Shown: in pieces, positions 15,745 through 24,771 of the stretch
How positions within the stretch are numbered: position 1 is the first letter of the stretch
How the letters are laid out: each line of letters opens with the position of its first letter
Virus record (IMG/VR): IMGVR_UViG_3300050035_000070
Location: 1 to 46,733 of that record
Direction: 5' to 3' (one strand)
Origin: a virus
Length of the DNA: 46,733 nt
Translations under genes and position numbers: made by a program
Notes under the pieces: model-generated
The model's input: the letters and a program-made list of their open reading frames with translations, nothing else
Told to the model about the DNA's origin: nothing
Database searches by the model: none

Positions 15745-18700
15745 ATGCAGCGGACGGTGACAGAGAATAACTTTAAGTCTATTTATCCTCTACTTGATCC
15801 GCACCGTATACCGGCGGGCGGCGGGAGCAGTGCGCAAAACATCAGCGTAGATCATGGCGTGTTACGCACTCGTCCGCCGCTCACCCCGGGGTCAGCACTC
15901 GTATCTTCCGACCCAATTCGTCGTCTACTAGAATATGTACGCCAGACCGCTACCCCCTCGGTGCGTCACCTGGTCGTGCAGGATAGTAATCTATTTGTAA
16001 CAACGACTACCGACCAGTCCTGGACATCTCCGCAGCAATTGGTCGCATCTGTTAGCACCATGAATCCGGTACGCTTTCAGCAGTTCCTGGATATGCTGTA
16101 CTTTGTGGATGGGGAGAGTCCAGTTAAGTATTGGGCAGGCGGCACAGCCATCGGCCAGATATACCCGGCCACCAACAATGGGGGAGCATCTCCGACTATC
16201 GATGTCTCTGCCTACTACACTGGAACTAACTCGGCTATACTTTTCATAGCCATCACACTAGGTGGTACTCCTGGCATAGTTACCTACCCCACATTCTCGT
16301 GGGTGATTGCCAGCGCCCCTGGGGGTACTGGTACAGTATACGCTAGCGGTACTGGTACTATCCCGGTAGAAGCCACACCACCTGCTACGACGCCAGCAGC
16401 ACTGGGACTAGGCGTTATCCTTGACTGGCCTATTGCCACGTATGATACCGGGGATACCTTTCAGTGCGAACTCCTCCCCATACAGAATGTTACTACGTTG
16501 CTAAATATTCCAACGCCTTCTGGCATACCGGCGCTAACTACATTGCCAGCCGATACGCTATTCCCGACACGCAACCAGGCACCAAGCGGAATTGGAGCGC
16601 GCGTAGTTGGGGGAAGTTCTGCTATTACTGCGCAACCGCGTGCTAGGGCATTGGCATCAGAATGGTTTGCAGTACATACAGCAGGGTATGGCGCAGCCCC
16701 GAATGTTACCGTCTCCAGTACCAGCACTGACCCGAACGGTACGGGGTTTACCGGGTCACTGGCACAGGCAAGTGAAACGCAGATAGACGGGGCGCTAGTA
16801 AACTTTGTTTTCTCCGATTGGTTTCCATTGCTCACCCCCATCGATGTAGTGACTCGTGGTCTATATGCTCCAGCCCATCGCTCCGACCAGAACGCCTCCA
16901 GTTCACTCATGTTGGAGATAGTTGGGAACGGGGACAGCGTGAGTGAAAACGCTAACTATGGGGCTATCATGTACGGGGCAACAGAGTTTCCCCTCGACCT
17001 ATCGTCGCTGAACCAGTTGAGTGTGGACTTCAGTATTTACGGCGCAAAGCAACTCGGTGTAAATTCTACTTACTCGTCAGGTGGCACCCTGCAAAAGTCG
17101 TACTCATCGCATCTGTTCTTCGAGTTTGGCCCGGATAATAATGGCGGTGCCGAGCACCTGGAGTATGCGGTGGAGATACCTTTGTCCGGTGTTGATGTTG
17201 ACGGTGGCTTTTTCACCGGAACCATCGACCTAACTAGTGTTGCTCCCGCTGCTCGACAGAACATTACCTGTATGGCTTTCAGTTTTTATAGCGGACTAAC
17301 CGGGGTTAATACGCGCTTGGAGTTTGTCTCCTCCTCGGTTACCGCTGTCAACCCGGGGGTCGCCAGCACGATTGATGGGGGTAGCCCCAATTGCGTTGGC
17401 ATAATCATAGACCGTGTATATGTTGGCACCAACACCATAGCCCCTGGTACATACGAGTTCTGTTACTGCTACAACCAGTTCCAGGGGCTTTCTCGTGTCA
17501 TGTCGCCACCATCACAGATTTCAACCATCGATATTCTCACTGACGCAGCATCCGGGATTTGCTTGGGAATACCAGTAGGGAGCGAGATTACGCTAGGGAC
17601 GAACGACCAGATATTTGTCTTTGTGCGCGGAACGACCTCGGCAGACTTCCAACAGATTGCCTGTCTCCCCGGGGTTAGTGGGCAGGCGCGCTACAGTTAC
17701 GTATGGCTTGGTGGTATAGCAGAGGGTACGTTAGTCCTTGACCCCTATGTGAACGCACCACCTGTAAACGCAACGTGCTTGAGTGAGCACAGAGGGAGGA
17801 TGTGTTATGCGGTGGGGCCGTGGTTCTACCTGTCCAATCGTAATGACCCAACCAAGGTGCCAAACGTCCCTTTGTTGGATTTGTATGACAACCTTGGCGG
17901 TAAATACCAGATTGGCCGTGAAGGTGGCAGCATTACAGCGTTGGTTGCAGTCAAGGACAAAACGCTGATCTTTCGTGGCAAAGGTATCCACGTATTCTCT
18001 GGGGAGCGTGCTAGAGATTTCGACTTCCAGTTAGTGGACGATCACTGGGGCACACAAATTCAGGAAACGGTACAGGTAATAAAGGACACAGCATTCTGGC
18101 TGGATACCAGTGGAACCGTGTGTGCTTGGCGCGAAGGGGAACCCATTACCGAGGTGCTTGGCGGACACGAGAGCGAGGAGAAAGCGCGAGAGATAGGGTG
18201 TCCGGTGGCTACCTACATCCGTAGCCTCACCGCCTATCAGCGTGCCAATGCCTTTGCTGTCTCGCAGCTACAGACCCCGCAGTACTGGCTTATCTTTCCA
18301 CCAGCAAACGGTACAACAGCGTTAGCGGGTGTTGCCGTAGTGTACGATCTGCGCACGACTACCTGGACGATCTATGAAAATATACCTGCCTTGTGTGGAA
18401 TGAGAGCGCCCTACAGCAACACACCAGGCATCTATCTGGCTGACGTGCAAACCTCGACCGTTACATTTGCTGGCGAGTGGTATGACATGGATACCTCCGC
18501 CGCGTGGTCGTGGGTTAGTGGGGCGCTACAGCCGCCGGTACTAGCACTGGAGCCTATACCACCAAGCAGTATCGTTGAGCGTGATAAAATCATAGAACAG
18601 GTAACGGTAGTACTGAAGAACATGACGGGGACTGGACTATCTCCGCAGGGGTACAATCAAACGCCTGCGACTACAACAGGGTATTCGGGCATCCCTTCGA

Positions 18701-18906
18701 CTATTACAGTTACGGTGTACAATGACGGCAATCCTGTTGCGTCCTGCACGCAGACGGTAGCACCTGACATACGTCCAGAGATCACCTGGCGGCCAGCGCT
18801 AATTTGTGCTACCGGCCTAGTGCAAGTGGGTGTATCAGGTACTGGCCCTGTTGAGATCGAAAGTATCAGTTGTAGATTAGATTTACGGGAACGAGTGCAT
18901 GGCTAA
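15745..18906 (+). CDS. Tail nozzle / tail tubular protein
   Basis: A 1053-aa protein whose features fit the podovirus tail nozzle family (T7 gp12, P22 gp10 type). The N-terminal part has VRFQQFLDMLYFVDGESPVK, a propeller-blade motif. Around 670-720 is LSEHRGRMCYAVGPWFYLSN followed by RNDPTKVPN, a signature seen in nozzle proteins where residents of the next blade follow. A later GGSITALVAVKDKTLIFRG segment is also typical. The large Thr/Ser/Gly-rich insertion in the N-terminal half may be a fibre-docking domain. Located after the adaptors and overlapping the next gene by 8 bp. Confidence 0.8.
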   Translation: MQRTVTENNFKSIYPLLDPHRIPAGGGSSAQNISVDHGVLRTRPPLTPGSALVSSDPIRRLLEYVRQTATPSVRHLVVQDSNLFVTTTTDQSWTSPQQLVASVSTMNPVRFQQFLDMLYFVDGESPVKYWAGGTAIGQIYPATNNGGASPTIDVSAYYTGTNSAILFIAITLGGTPGIVTYPTFSWVIASAPGGTGTVYASGTGTIPVEATPPATTPAALGLGVILDWPIATYDTGDTFQCELLPIQNVTTLLNIPTPSGIPALTTLPADTLFPTRNQAPSGIGARVVGGSSAITAQPRARALASEWFAVHTAGYGAAPNVTVSSTSTDPNGTGFTGSLAQASETQIDGALVNFVFSDWFPLLTPIDVVTRGLYAPAHRSDQNASSSLMLEIVGNGDSVSENANYGAIMYGATEFPLDLSSLNQLSVDFSIYGAKQLGVNSTYSSGGTLQKSYSSHLFFEFGPDNNGGAEHLEYAVEIPLSGVDVDGGFFTGTIDLTSVAPAARQNITCMAFSFYSGLTGVNTRLEFVSSSVTAVNPGVASTIDGGSPNCVGIIIDRVYVGTNTIAPGTYEFCYCYNQFQGLSRVMSPPSQISTIDILTDAASGICLGIPVGSEITLGTNDQIFVFVRGTTSADFQQIACLPGVSGQARYSYVWLGGIAEGTLVLDPYVNAPPVNATCLSEHRGRMCYAVGPWFYLSNRNDPTKVPNVPLLDLYDNLGGKYQIGREGGSITALVAVKDKTLIFRGKGIHVFSGERARDFDFQLVDDHWGTQIQETVQVIKDTAFWLDTSGTVCAWREGEPITEVLGGHESEEKAREIGCPVATYIRSLTAYQRANAFAVSQLQTPQYWLIFPPANGTTALAGVAVVYDLRTTTWTIYENIPALCGMRAPYSNTPGIYLADVQTSTVTFAGEWYDMDTSAAWSWVSGALQPPVLALEPIPPSSIVERDKIIEQVTVVLKNMTGTGLSPQGYNQTPATTTGYSGIPSTITVTVYNDGNPVASCTQTVAPDIRPEITWRPALICATGLVQVGVSGTGPVEIESISCRLDLRERVHG

Positions 18907-19570
18907 TCAATTACTTAAGCCGGAACCCAATGAGATTGGCGTCGAGATTCCCTGGGGAGACCCATCGAAACTCGGCGCTAAACGCATGTGTGTTGATAAG
19001 CGCGGGTACTTGTGGTTCGGACTCGGTGGCGGGAAAAGTGTACAGATTTGGCCAGGGGCACCAGCAGCAACAACAATCGTAACCACACAATCGGCGACTG
19101 GCATACCGGGAACTTCTGGGACTATAGGCCCGGCGGGAACAGCAGGAGCGACGGGGGCTACGGGAGCTACGGGAGCTACGGGCGCAGCAGGCGCAGCAGG
19201 CGCAGCAGGCGCGGATGCAACATGGCCGACGACCCAAACGATCACCGGATTCTTGTCCGGGACGCTCGCTGTCAACCAGGAGATAGGAACAAATATCGTT
19301 CCCCCCCTGACTGGTACACAGTACACTACACTGATAGGCATAGCCCTTGAGTGTGATACCGGGCCAACGGGAGGGGCATTAACATTCGCACTGTACGTGA
19401 ATGGCGTGGCTACCGGAACGACGATTAGCGTGGCGGCAGGGTCTACCTACTGGAGTGTATCGGGGTTGTCTGTAGCACTTCCCACCGGTGGCTATCTCAT
19501 GTTGGAAGTTACACATGTAGGAAGTACTGTTCCTGGGTCAAATGTATATGTAACATTTACTATGCAATAG
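18899..19570 (+). CDS. Collagen-like fibre protein 3
   Basis: Residues 1-55 form an N-terminal anchor domain (IGVEIPWGDPSKLGAKRMCV, then KRGYLWFGLGGGKS). About 68-110 are short Gly-X-Y collagen triplets of Ala/Thr type (GATGATGATGAAGAAGAAG), encoded by 9-bp-type repeats around 19140-19215. Residues 112-223 form a beta-rich C-terminal domain (FALYVNGVATGTTISVAAGS, GYLMLEVTHVG) like a lectin/TNF-type trimeric cap. It overlaps the nozzle gene by 8 bp, suggesting coupling and attachment to the tail. Likely a tail fibre. Confidence 0.75.
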   Translation: MANQLLKPEPNEIGVEIPWGDPSKLGAKRMCVDKRGYLWFGLGGGKSVQIWPGAPAATTIVTTQSATGIPGTSGTIGPAGTAGATGATGATGATGAAGAAGAAGADATWPTTQTITGFLSGTLAVNQEIGTNIVPPLTGTQYTTLIGIALECDTGPTGGALTFALYVNGVATGTTISVAAGSTYWSVSGLSVALPTGGYLMLEVTHVGSTVPGSNVYVTFTMQ

Positions 19571-19581
19571 GATATAACAAT

Positions 19582-22380
19582 ATGGCTATATGCCCAACTC
19601 CTACAATTACAGCTACCCTTGACGGCCAGGGGGGATGGTATGTCACTATTGACTGTCCCGGCGCTGCGTATGTCCATTACTGGACTAACAGCAATCCTGA
19701 GATAATAACGGGCTCGCCCAGCTTTACTATCGATGTTCAGGCTCCGTCTGTTATTGTCAGCGCATGGGCACTCAATCCGTTCACAGGATTAACCATGAGC
19801 GCGACGGCAGTTGTCTCGTTCCCTATACCGCCGCCAACGCAAGTAGCAACCCCAACCTTTGTCCCTGTTGCTGGTTATTATTCATCACCAAAATATGTGG
19901 AAATTTTATGTGCTACACCTGATGCAGCGATAATCTATACCATAGACGGAACTACTCCTAGCGAGACTAACGGTTATAGGTATGACGGATTTTATGTTGT
20001 GGTCTCGAGTTCCACGAACTTGCAAGCTATCGCCTGTTATACAGGAATGATTGATAGTGCCGTAGCAAGTGCTCAGTATAATTTTTGGACGCCCCCACCT
20101 GAGTTATATGACACTCTTGATGGAGGCATATTTTCGTCCAATTATCTTATTCAGTTAATCGATGCCAATAGTCTGGCGACCATAATTTATACGCTTGATG
20201 GGTCTGCTCCGACTCATTCTGGGTCAACGGTAACTAACGGATTTATCTATACGAGTAGTGGTATATGGCTTAATACTCCGCAGGTGGATACCTTCGTCCA
20301 TGCTATGGCATTTTTCGGGACTGACCCTGAGAGTGTAAGGGTTGCATTTGGGCCGTTTACGATTGGTGCCACTACAAGTACAACTGCAACCCCGACACTA
20401 AGCCCGCCTCCTGGTACGTACCCTATCAATACTATCATTACTATAAGTGACTCCACTCCAGGAGCGTTTGGTTTGTTTACTCTAGATGGTGATTTACCAT
20501 CGTTCGATGGCGGTAATATTGGTAGTGATATTGGTAGTGGTAATGGTTCGATGTTTTATAACTTCCCCGTTAATGTTGACATTGGGACTACTCCGGGGAC
20601 GGTAGAGCTTAGGGTGATCGCTGGTGTTCTGGGATCAAATCCTAGTCCAGACGCTAGTGGTGCATACACATTATTCGAGGTGTGCGCTACACCGGTATTA
20701 AACCCACCACCTGGGACATATAGCAGTACACAAACAGTAGCCATTGGATGTGCCAAACTTGGCGCGACGATACGGTATACCACAGATGGTAGTACACCGT
20801 CAGAAACGAACGGGACAATCTATACTGATGTTGTATCAGTGCCACTTGGAACTGTACTACGCGCTATTGCATATCTACCTGGGCTGATTGACAGTCCTGT
20901 TGTTGGTGGGCTGTACGCCAATAGCATATTACAGTGCGCTACTCCCACATTCTCTCCAGCAGCAGGGACGTTTACCTCTACGCAGCAAGTAACCATAACG
21001 AGCGCGACGGCGGGCGCATCAATAGTGTTTACCATTGATGGCACCTTCCCGAATGACAGTGTCAATCCGTTCATATGGAACGGGACATTGTACACTTCTC
21101 CTGTTAATGTTGGGCAATCACTCACCATAAAAGCTGTTGCGTACAAGGACGGGATGACGGACAGCGCAATGGCCAGCGCAACTTATGTAATTAATTATGA
21201 TCCAGGCCCGGGGCCAGCCGACTCTCCGTGGCCAATGATAGGTCATGATGCTCAACGTACACGGTGCAGCCAGTATTCCGGGTTTACCAAACCTCCGATG
21301 ATAAAGTGGAAGTATGCTGGCAGTTTTAATAGTGAGTTCGAACCTGTGATTGGTACAGACGGAACGATCTATGTCACGGATGGCAGTCTACTAGCAGTTA
21401 ATCCAGACGGCACACTGAAGTGGACTTACACCAATTCTCTATTCACGATTAATTGTACACCGGCACTAGCTTCCGATGGCACTATCTACGTTATCGATGC
21501 GCGCGGCTACTTGATTGCGATTAATGCTGACGGCACCCTGAAGTGGTCACTACAAGTAATGCCAGGTATCACCTGTATAACTGTAACATCTCCAATCATT
21601 GCACCTGATGGCACCGTCTATATCATAGTACTACCTAATTCCTATCAATCTCCTTGCTATATGCTGGCTATCCATTACGATGGTACGGTTAAGTGGAACA
21701 GGATTCTGAGTGGTTACATCTCTGGAATGGATATTTATCATGTGGCAAACACTGGTCAGGGGCCATCACTGGATGCTTCAGGCAATATCTATACTGCTCA
21801 GGAGTTCTGGGGTGCTGGTTACACAAACTATTATGCCGAGATTTATAACCCGGACGGCACCCTCAACTCTTCCTACGAATCTCCAGCAGCCTTCAGTATC
21901 CAGCAAAACTATGACGGGTGTGTCGGGCAGGGCGGTATGCTTTTTATTGCCGGTCTCGTAGTGCCTAACCCGAATGATCTATCGCACTGGTTATACCTTG
22001 ATGGTGGCGACACGTCCGCTCCTGCTCTAGCGGCTGATGGTTCTATTTACTACGGCACCTATTATGGGCCACAGGCGAATAAGGCTGACGGATCAACGGC
22101 TTGGGTACAGAACAACTGGGGGTCTACGTCTACCCCCACTGTTGACCATCAAGGGAATGTGTTTTTTGGCAGTACCTATTACCTTATGTGGGCATACGAT
22201 CACTTTGAAAATACCTGGTGGAATTTTGATTGCGATGGACAGACCGAAACGTCAATCCCAACTATAGGAACGGACGGAACTATCTATGTTACCGGAGAAG
22301 GTTATCTTTATGCGCTTGCCGCATCTCCTACTCCTCCTGCAATTCCTGCCGTCATTTGGCATCGCTCTACAATCTTTTAA
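19582..22380 (+). CDS. Fibre with chitobiase-like repeats and PQQ-type propeller
   Basis: Starts with an Ig-like region (1-85). About five copies follow of the chitobiase/beta-hexosaminidase C-terminal-like module (roughly 88-540), each with ATPTFSPAAGTF- or PPPGTY-type openings and an IxYTxDGSTPSETNG-type core. From about 545 the protein switches to a PQQ-like propeller: SPWPMIGHDAQRTRCS, then blades with DGTIYVTDGSLLAVNPDGTL, NADGTLKWSL, DASGNIYTAQEFWGAG and GTDGTIYVTGEGYLYALA. No catalytic motif is expected in these domains; both are structural or carbohydrate-associated. I infer a receptor-binding tail fibre built from bacterial-type surface modules. Cys are scattered. It is followed by an extended -10 promoter. 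Confidence 0.8.
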   Translation: MAICPTPTITATLDGQGGWYVTIDCPGAAYVHYWTNSNPEIITGSPSFTIDVQAPSVIVSAWALNPFTGLTMSATAVVSFPIPPPTQVATPTFVPVAGYYSSPKYVEILCATPDAAIIYTIDGTTPSETNGYRYDGFYVVVSSSTNLQAIACYTGMIDSAVASAQYNFWTPPPELYDTLDGGIFSSNYLIQLIDANSLATIIYTLDGSAPTHSGSTVTNGFIYTSSGIWLNTPQVDTFVHAMAFFGTDPESVRVAFGPFTIGATTSTTATPTLSPPPGTYPINTIITISDSTPGAFGLFTLDGDLPSFDGGNIGSDIGSGNGSMFYNFPVNVDIGTTPGTVELRVIAGVLGSNPSPDASGAYTLFEVCATPVLNPPPGTYSSTQTVAIGCAKLGATIRYTTDGSTPSETNGTIYTDVVSVPLGTVLRAIAYLPGLIDSPVVGGLYANSILQCATPTFSPAAGTFTSTQQVTITSATAGASIVFTIDGTFPNDSVNPFIWNGTLYTSPVNVGQSLTIKAVAYKDGMTDSAMASATYVINYDPGPGPADSPWPMIGHDAQRTRCSQYSGFTKPPMIKWKYAGSFNSEFEPVIGTDGTIYVTDGSLLAVNPDGTLKWTYTNSLFTINCTPALASDGTIYVIDARGYLIAINADGTLKWSLQVMPGITCITVTSPIIAPDGTVYIIVLPNSYQSPCYMLAIHYDGTVKWNRILSGYISGMDIYHVANTGQGPSLDASGNIYTAQEFWGAGYTNYYAEIYNPDGTLNSSYESPAAFSIQQNYDGCVGQGGMLFIAGLVVPNPNDLSHWLYLDGGDTSAPALAADGSIYYGTYYGPQANKADGSTAWVQNNWGSTSTPTVDHQGNVFFGSTYYLMWAYDHFENTWWNFDCDGQTETSIPTIGTDGTIYVTGEGYLYALAASPTPPAIPAVIWHRSTIF

Positions 22381-22395
22381 AAACTATGATATAAT
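22366..22395 (+). promoter_or_regulatory. Extended -10 promoter before the ejection-protein genes
   Basis: TGATATAAT (22387-22395) is a perfect extended -10 with consensus TATAAT. TCTACA (22366-22371) is a four-of-six -35 at 18 bases. It lies at the very end of the fibre gene and in the 42-bp gap before the 770-aa gene. Confidence 0.5.
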
Positions 22396-22422
22396 ACTTA
22401 CTGAACAGGGGAGGGTATGAAT

Positions 22423-24735
22423 ATGGCAGATCTAAATCCTAACTGGGGTGCGCCGGATACGTCATGGCTTACAACGCCAGGGACGGGGGACTATGGCCCG
22501 CCGACATCATTAGCTGGCCCCAATAAATTTGCTGACTGGGTTTCACAGAAAACGGCATGGCCTCCGAAGTTAGCTCCTGCCGCTCCCAAGTTTTCACCCC
22601 AACCCGCGACAGGCCCTTACGCACCTGTGCCAGGAACCCCTGGCCTGGCAATATCTGAAGACCCTGCGTTAGTAGGTGGCACCAATGGCGGAACTGCCCC
22701 GGCAGGTATACCGCAGCCCCCTGGAAACCAGCCTGGTGCCACTGGGGGCGGCGGACTCCTTGGCGGTGCCACTAACCCGGCTGGCATTCTTAATGGTGCC
22801 CGCAACCCTGGGATGCCTAGTGTTCCGCTTACCGTCCCTGGTACACAGGCAGCACTAGGATCAGCAGGCAAGGCGCAGCAGACCCTAGACCAGACTGGTT
22901 CTTTTGCACGGCGGCACCTGGAACAACTGGCCTCTAGTCCGTTTGCGACACTGGCGGATAACATTGCTATGCACAACCTCTCTTCACAGACACAGCGCGC
23001 GGCGAAGGGAATGGCGGCTAACGTGATGGGAGATTACTTTAATCGAGGGCAAGCAAGCGGCGCAGAGTCCACTACTCTTGGCTCGGCATTGACTGCTGTA
23101 CAAACACAAGCGGCATCCGAGATTGCCAAACAGCAAGGTGAGCAGATCGGTAACGCAGACCAGCGACGTATGGAAGCCCTCAAGGGGCTAAAAGAATTTA
23201 TGCCTGACCAGGCGGCCATCATGGGCGCACAGGGCGAGGCTGGCAAGACGCAGGCGGAGTTGGCGCAGGCGGGGCCAGGGATGGCGGCAGGATGGCTTGC
23301 AGCGCAGAACTCTTCTCAACCGATCACGAAACAGATGGTTGATGAGGCGACCAAGATTGACCCGACACTGGGTTCTACTATGCGTATAGCTATGCTGGCG
23401 GGACAGACGATGGGTACGTTCAAGGATATATACAGTTCTATTACCGGCGGCATGAACGAGACGGCGCAGGCCAAATGGGGTGTGCGAAGTGGCGGATTCT
23501 CTGGTGGTGAAGCGGAGATGGGCTCTCGTGTTAATCAGCAGAACGCATCGGCTGACGAGGCTCGTGCTCGTGTCTCGCAAATCTATGGAATGCTACCTCT
23601 CACAGAAGAGGATATGAAGGCTGGAACCAGGGAGAAGATGGCCAACGCCGCAATGACAGAGGGTCTATTGGGGCCAACCATCACGAAGTATCTCGACGAA
23701 CATAATATGAGTGGTTTTGACTTATACAGCAAGACGAACCTCTTCCCGCAAGTGCTGGATGAGGCGAAGCAGAAAGTAAGGGCTTTCATGGACTCTAATA
23801 ACATATCTGAAGAGCAACTGAAACGCGATAAACGGATGCTTGAACCAGATGTTAAGCACGCATGGGACATTGTGACTGCTGACGAAGATGACCACCTGAA
23901 CAAGGCGTTCCTACTGAAGAAGGTGAACGAGTTACTTCCGTATGATATTGATGAGGCGAAGGGGCGGGTACAAGATTATGCCGACCAGCACAATAAATCT
24001 GTTGAGGATTTAGACCGTGACCAGGAAACTCTTCCGTGGGATATTAAATTGCTTAAGAGTAGAATCCAAGAGTATCAGGACAATCATGTCATCTCAAAGG
24101 ATACGCATGAAGACAACCTGGTGAAACTTGGGATGGACAGAACTATAGCCAGGGGGCTAGCAAGTACATTGGCGAATGTTGACCCCGCAAATATTCGATC
24201 TGTTACTCGTGACGGCTTTACTTTAGCTGCTCCTGGAACCCCCGATGATCAGATGGATTCGATAACTAAAGCTAACATATCTGTCACAGACTCAATCAAC
24301 GACAGAATTACTGCGGCGCGGAGCAATATTGACAGTATATATAAATCTATGGTAGGCGTACCGGTTGTCAATGTTGGTGAAAAAGGACGTGGTGTGTATT
24401 ATAATACTTACATCAGGCCAATACAAGAAAACCAACAGATAATCGACGTAGGAATGGAAGCGCTAAGTCAGTCAGCATCGTACATGCAATCTGCGATAGA
24501 TAGGGAAAGTAGCCCTCAAGGTAACAAGCAGGGCGCAGGTAACTCACAGAGTACGGATTATTCACAAGGTGATACTAAAGATATGTACGACCGTATTTAC
24601 AGCAACCCTTCAGCTAGCCTATCAGATTTTCTTGCGGCGTCACGTGATAAAAACTGGCCTGATGAACTAGTTGCAAGTATCTTTTTGCAAGCGCACTACA
24701 GACTACAGCAACAGCAACAGCAACAGCAACAGTAA
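22423..24735 (+). CDS. Putative internal virion / ejection protein, 770 aa
   Basis: The ATG at 22423 is preferred over 22417 because GGGGAGGG lies 7 bases upstream. The first 150 residues are Pro/Gly/Thr-rich and disordered. The rest is overwhelmingly helical, with Gln/Ala-rich segments (ALTAVQTQAASEIAKQQGEQ) and charged repeats (for example DEAKQKVRAFMDSNNISEEQ and DEAKGRVQDYADQHNKSVED, which resemble each other). It ends in a polyglutamine run encoded by repeating CAACAG. Long helical proteins between tail fibres and lysis genes in podoviruses are typically ejected with the DNA to form a periplasm-spanning channel; the assignment is by position and composition. Confidence 0.65.
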   Translation: MADLNPNWGAPDTSWLTTPGTGDYGPPTSLAGPNKFADWVSQKTAWPPKLAPAAPKFSPQPATGPYAPVPGTPGLAISEDPALVGGTNGGTAPAGIPQPPGNQPGATGGGGLLGGATNPAGILNGARNPGMPSVPLTVPGTQAALGSAGKAQQTLDQTGSFARRHLEQLASSPFATLADNIAMHNLSSQTQRAAKGMAANVMGDYFNRGQASGAESTTLGSALTAVQTQAASEIAKQQGEQIGNADQRRMEALKGLKEFMPDQAAIMGAQGEAGKTQAELAQAGPGMAAGWLAAQNSSQPITKQMVDEATKIDPTLGSTMRIAMLAGQTMGTFKDIYSSITGGMNETAQAKWGVRSGGFSGGEAEMGSRVNQQNASADEARARVSQIYGMLPLTEEDMKAGTREKMANAAMTEGLLGPTITKYLDEHNMSGFDLYSKTNLFPQVLDEAKQKVRAFMDSNNISEEQLKRDKRMLEPDVKHAWDIVTADEDDHLNKAFLLKKVNELLPYDIDEAKGRVQDYADQHNKSVEDLDRDQETLPWDIKLLKSRIQEYQDNHVISKDTHEDNLVKLGMDRTIARGLASTLANVDPANIRSVTRDGFTLAAPGTPDDQMDSITKANISVTDSINDRITAARSNIDSIYKSMVGVPVVNVGEKGRGVYYNTYIRPIQENQQIIDVGMEALSQSASYMQSAIDRESSPQGNKQGAGNSQSTDYSQGDTKDMYDRIYSNPSASLSDFLAASRDKNWPDELVASIFLQAHYRLQQQQQQQQQ
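24699..24733 (+). repeat. CAACAG microsatellite encoding polyGln
   Basis: Five to six repeats of CAGCAA/CAACAG at the 3' end of the 770-aa gene, running through the stop codon region (CAGTAACAGTAG). Such a tract can expand or contract by slippage. Confidence 0.85.
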
Positions 24736-24771
24736 CAGTAGTGATAACTAGAAGCAAGAGGGGGTATCACG

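Noticed and set aside
19582-22380. PQQ-dependent dehydrogenase or chitobiase enzyme
   Set aside because: Only the propeller and C-terminal-type modules are seen; no catalytic domain. Position among tail genes favours a fibre.
11962-22380. Diversity-generating retroelement in the fibre region
   Set aside because: No reverse transcriptase gene and no template/variable repeat pair; the repeats are tandem and in frame.
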